Origin: Gigaspora rosea
Taxonomy: Eukaryota; Glomeromycota; Glomeromycetes; Diversisporales; Gigasporaceae
NCBI GenBank assembly: GCA_003550325.1
Contig: QKWP01001679.1
Span: forward strand, 1-64,000
Reading direction: 5' to 3'
Length of the DNA: 64,000 bases
Notes under the pieces: model-generated
The model's database searches: none
Told to the model about the DNA's origin: nothing
Seen by the model: the letters and a program-made list of their open reading frames with translations, nothing else
In this document: positions 63,736 to 64,000 of the stretch, in pieces
How the letters are laid out: the number at the start of each line of letters is the position of its first letter
Numbering within the stretch: the stretch's first letter is position 1
Position numbers and translations under genes: made by a program

Positions 63736-64000
63736 GAAGATTTAGGTACTAACAAAATTCTTGTAGTTCTGTAGTAATAAACTCAGTAATTTCCTCCTTT
63801 GTATCCATTTATTCTTTGCCATTTCTTTGTAAGTTTTGCCTTCGATTAATGGTTGACTTAGATTAACTTTGGCATTGTTTTGGTTTCATTCTCGCTCTTC
63901 TTTTTGCTCTTTAATCTCTTCGATTTTTTGTATTAATTCAAAAACTTTATTTTCACTTAATCTTTCTTCTCTTTCTTTATTCACTAATTTTGTTCCAGGG
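63736..64000 (-). pseudogene. 3' part of a charged coiled-coil gene, runs off the window
   Basis: Entering from the right edge: PGTKLVNKEREERLSENKVF, then ELIQKIEEIKEQKEERE, a TGA at about 63892, and in the same phase NQNNAKVNLSQPLIEGKTY, KEMAKNKWIQRRKLLSL and a final TAA at about 63756. The Glu/Lys heptad pattern suggests a coiled coil. Because the phase continues after the TGA with protein-like content, either the stop is a mutation or a short intron lies there. The family cannot be named and the 5' part is outside the window. Confidence 0.45.

Overview
The window looks like nuclear DNA of an arbuscular mycorrhizal fungus, most likely Rhizophagus or a close Glomeromycotina relative. The reasons are its strong AT bias, very low gene density, a fungal proteinase K-like subtilase with many short GTATGT-type introns, degraded relics of the Sel1-repeat and tyrosine-kinase-like families that are hugely expanded in these fungi, and dense interspersed repeats with LINEs and MITEs. 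No rRNA, tRNA gene or CRISPR was seen. Species assignment is an inference.

There is one clearly intact host gene: a secreted subtilisin-like protease on the minus strand (27551-30267). It has nine exons, 609 residues and a complete Asp-His-Ser triad, and includes a 7-nt micro-exon. The other host coding traces are broken or fragmentary: a C-terminal 'GLNxDTG/GFGxKVGKK' domain gene (1.9-2.8 kb), a pseudokinase relic (55.3-55.9 kb), Sel1-related relics (56.4-58.2 and 59.1 kb) and a coiled-coil fragment running off the right edge.

Layout. 0-10 kb: gene relics, a giant hairpin (4.73-5.89 kb) with a tRNA-derived SINE inserted in its loop, a hAT-type MITE with a perfect 8-bp target duplication, and small palindromes. 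10.05-18.58 kb: a full-length but decayed LINE (endonuclease, reverse transcriptase, RNase H, zinc knuckle) bounded by a 14-bp target duplication. It carries a nested MITE and a 389-bp direct duplication with a single N at the junction. 18.8-21.6 kb: a hAT-like element containing a second giant hairpin homologous to the first. 22.9-27.1 kb: a nest of MITEs. 27.5-30.4 kb: the subtilase. 31-35.6 kb: MITEs and clustered short repeats. 35.9-41.3 kb: a second, different LINE (L1-like, minus strand) that is much less decayed. 41.6-53.1 kb: a satellite-rich gene desert with a three-unit higher-order array, a 157-bp satellite array, a degenerate ~110-bp repeat, a 916-bp hAT-like element and a probable solo LTR. 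53.6-60 kb: MITEs and kinase/Sel1 relics. 60.6-62.4 kb: a third satellite of ~120 bp. 62.6-64 kb: a dispersed repeat copy and the right-edge relic.

The parts most likely to be undescribed are: (i) a dispersed ~40-bp repeat that folds into a GC-rich hairpin with a three-base loop, whose stem shows compensatory changes between copies; (ii) an associated ~90-bp dispersed repeat sharing the CCAGGAACGTA end; (iii) the family of giant foldback elements; (iv) the apparent tail-sharing between the SINE and the second LINE; and (v) the three satellites. All are read directly from this sequence; genome-wide copy number, expression and novelty could not be tested here.
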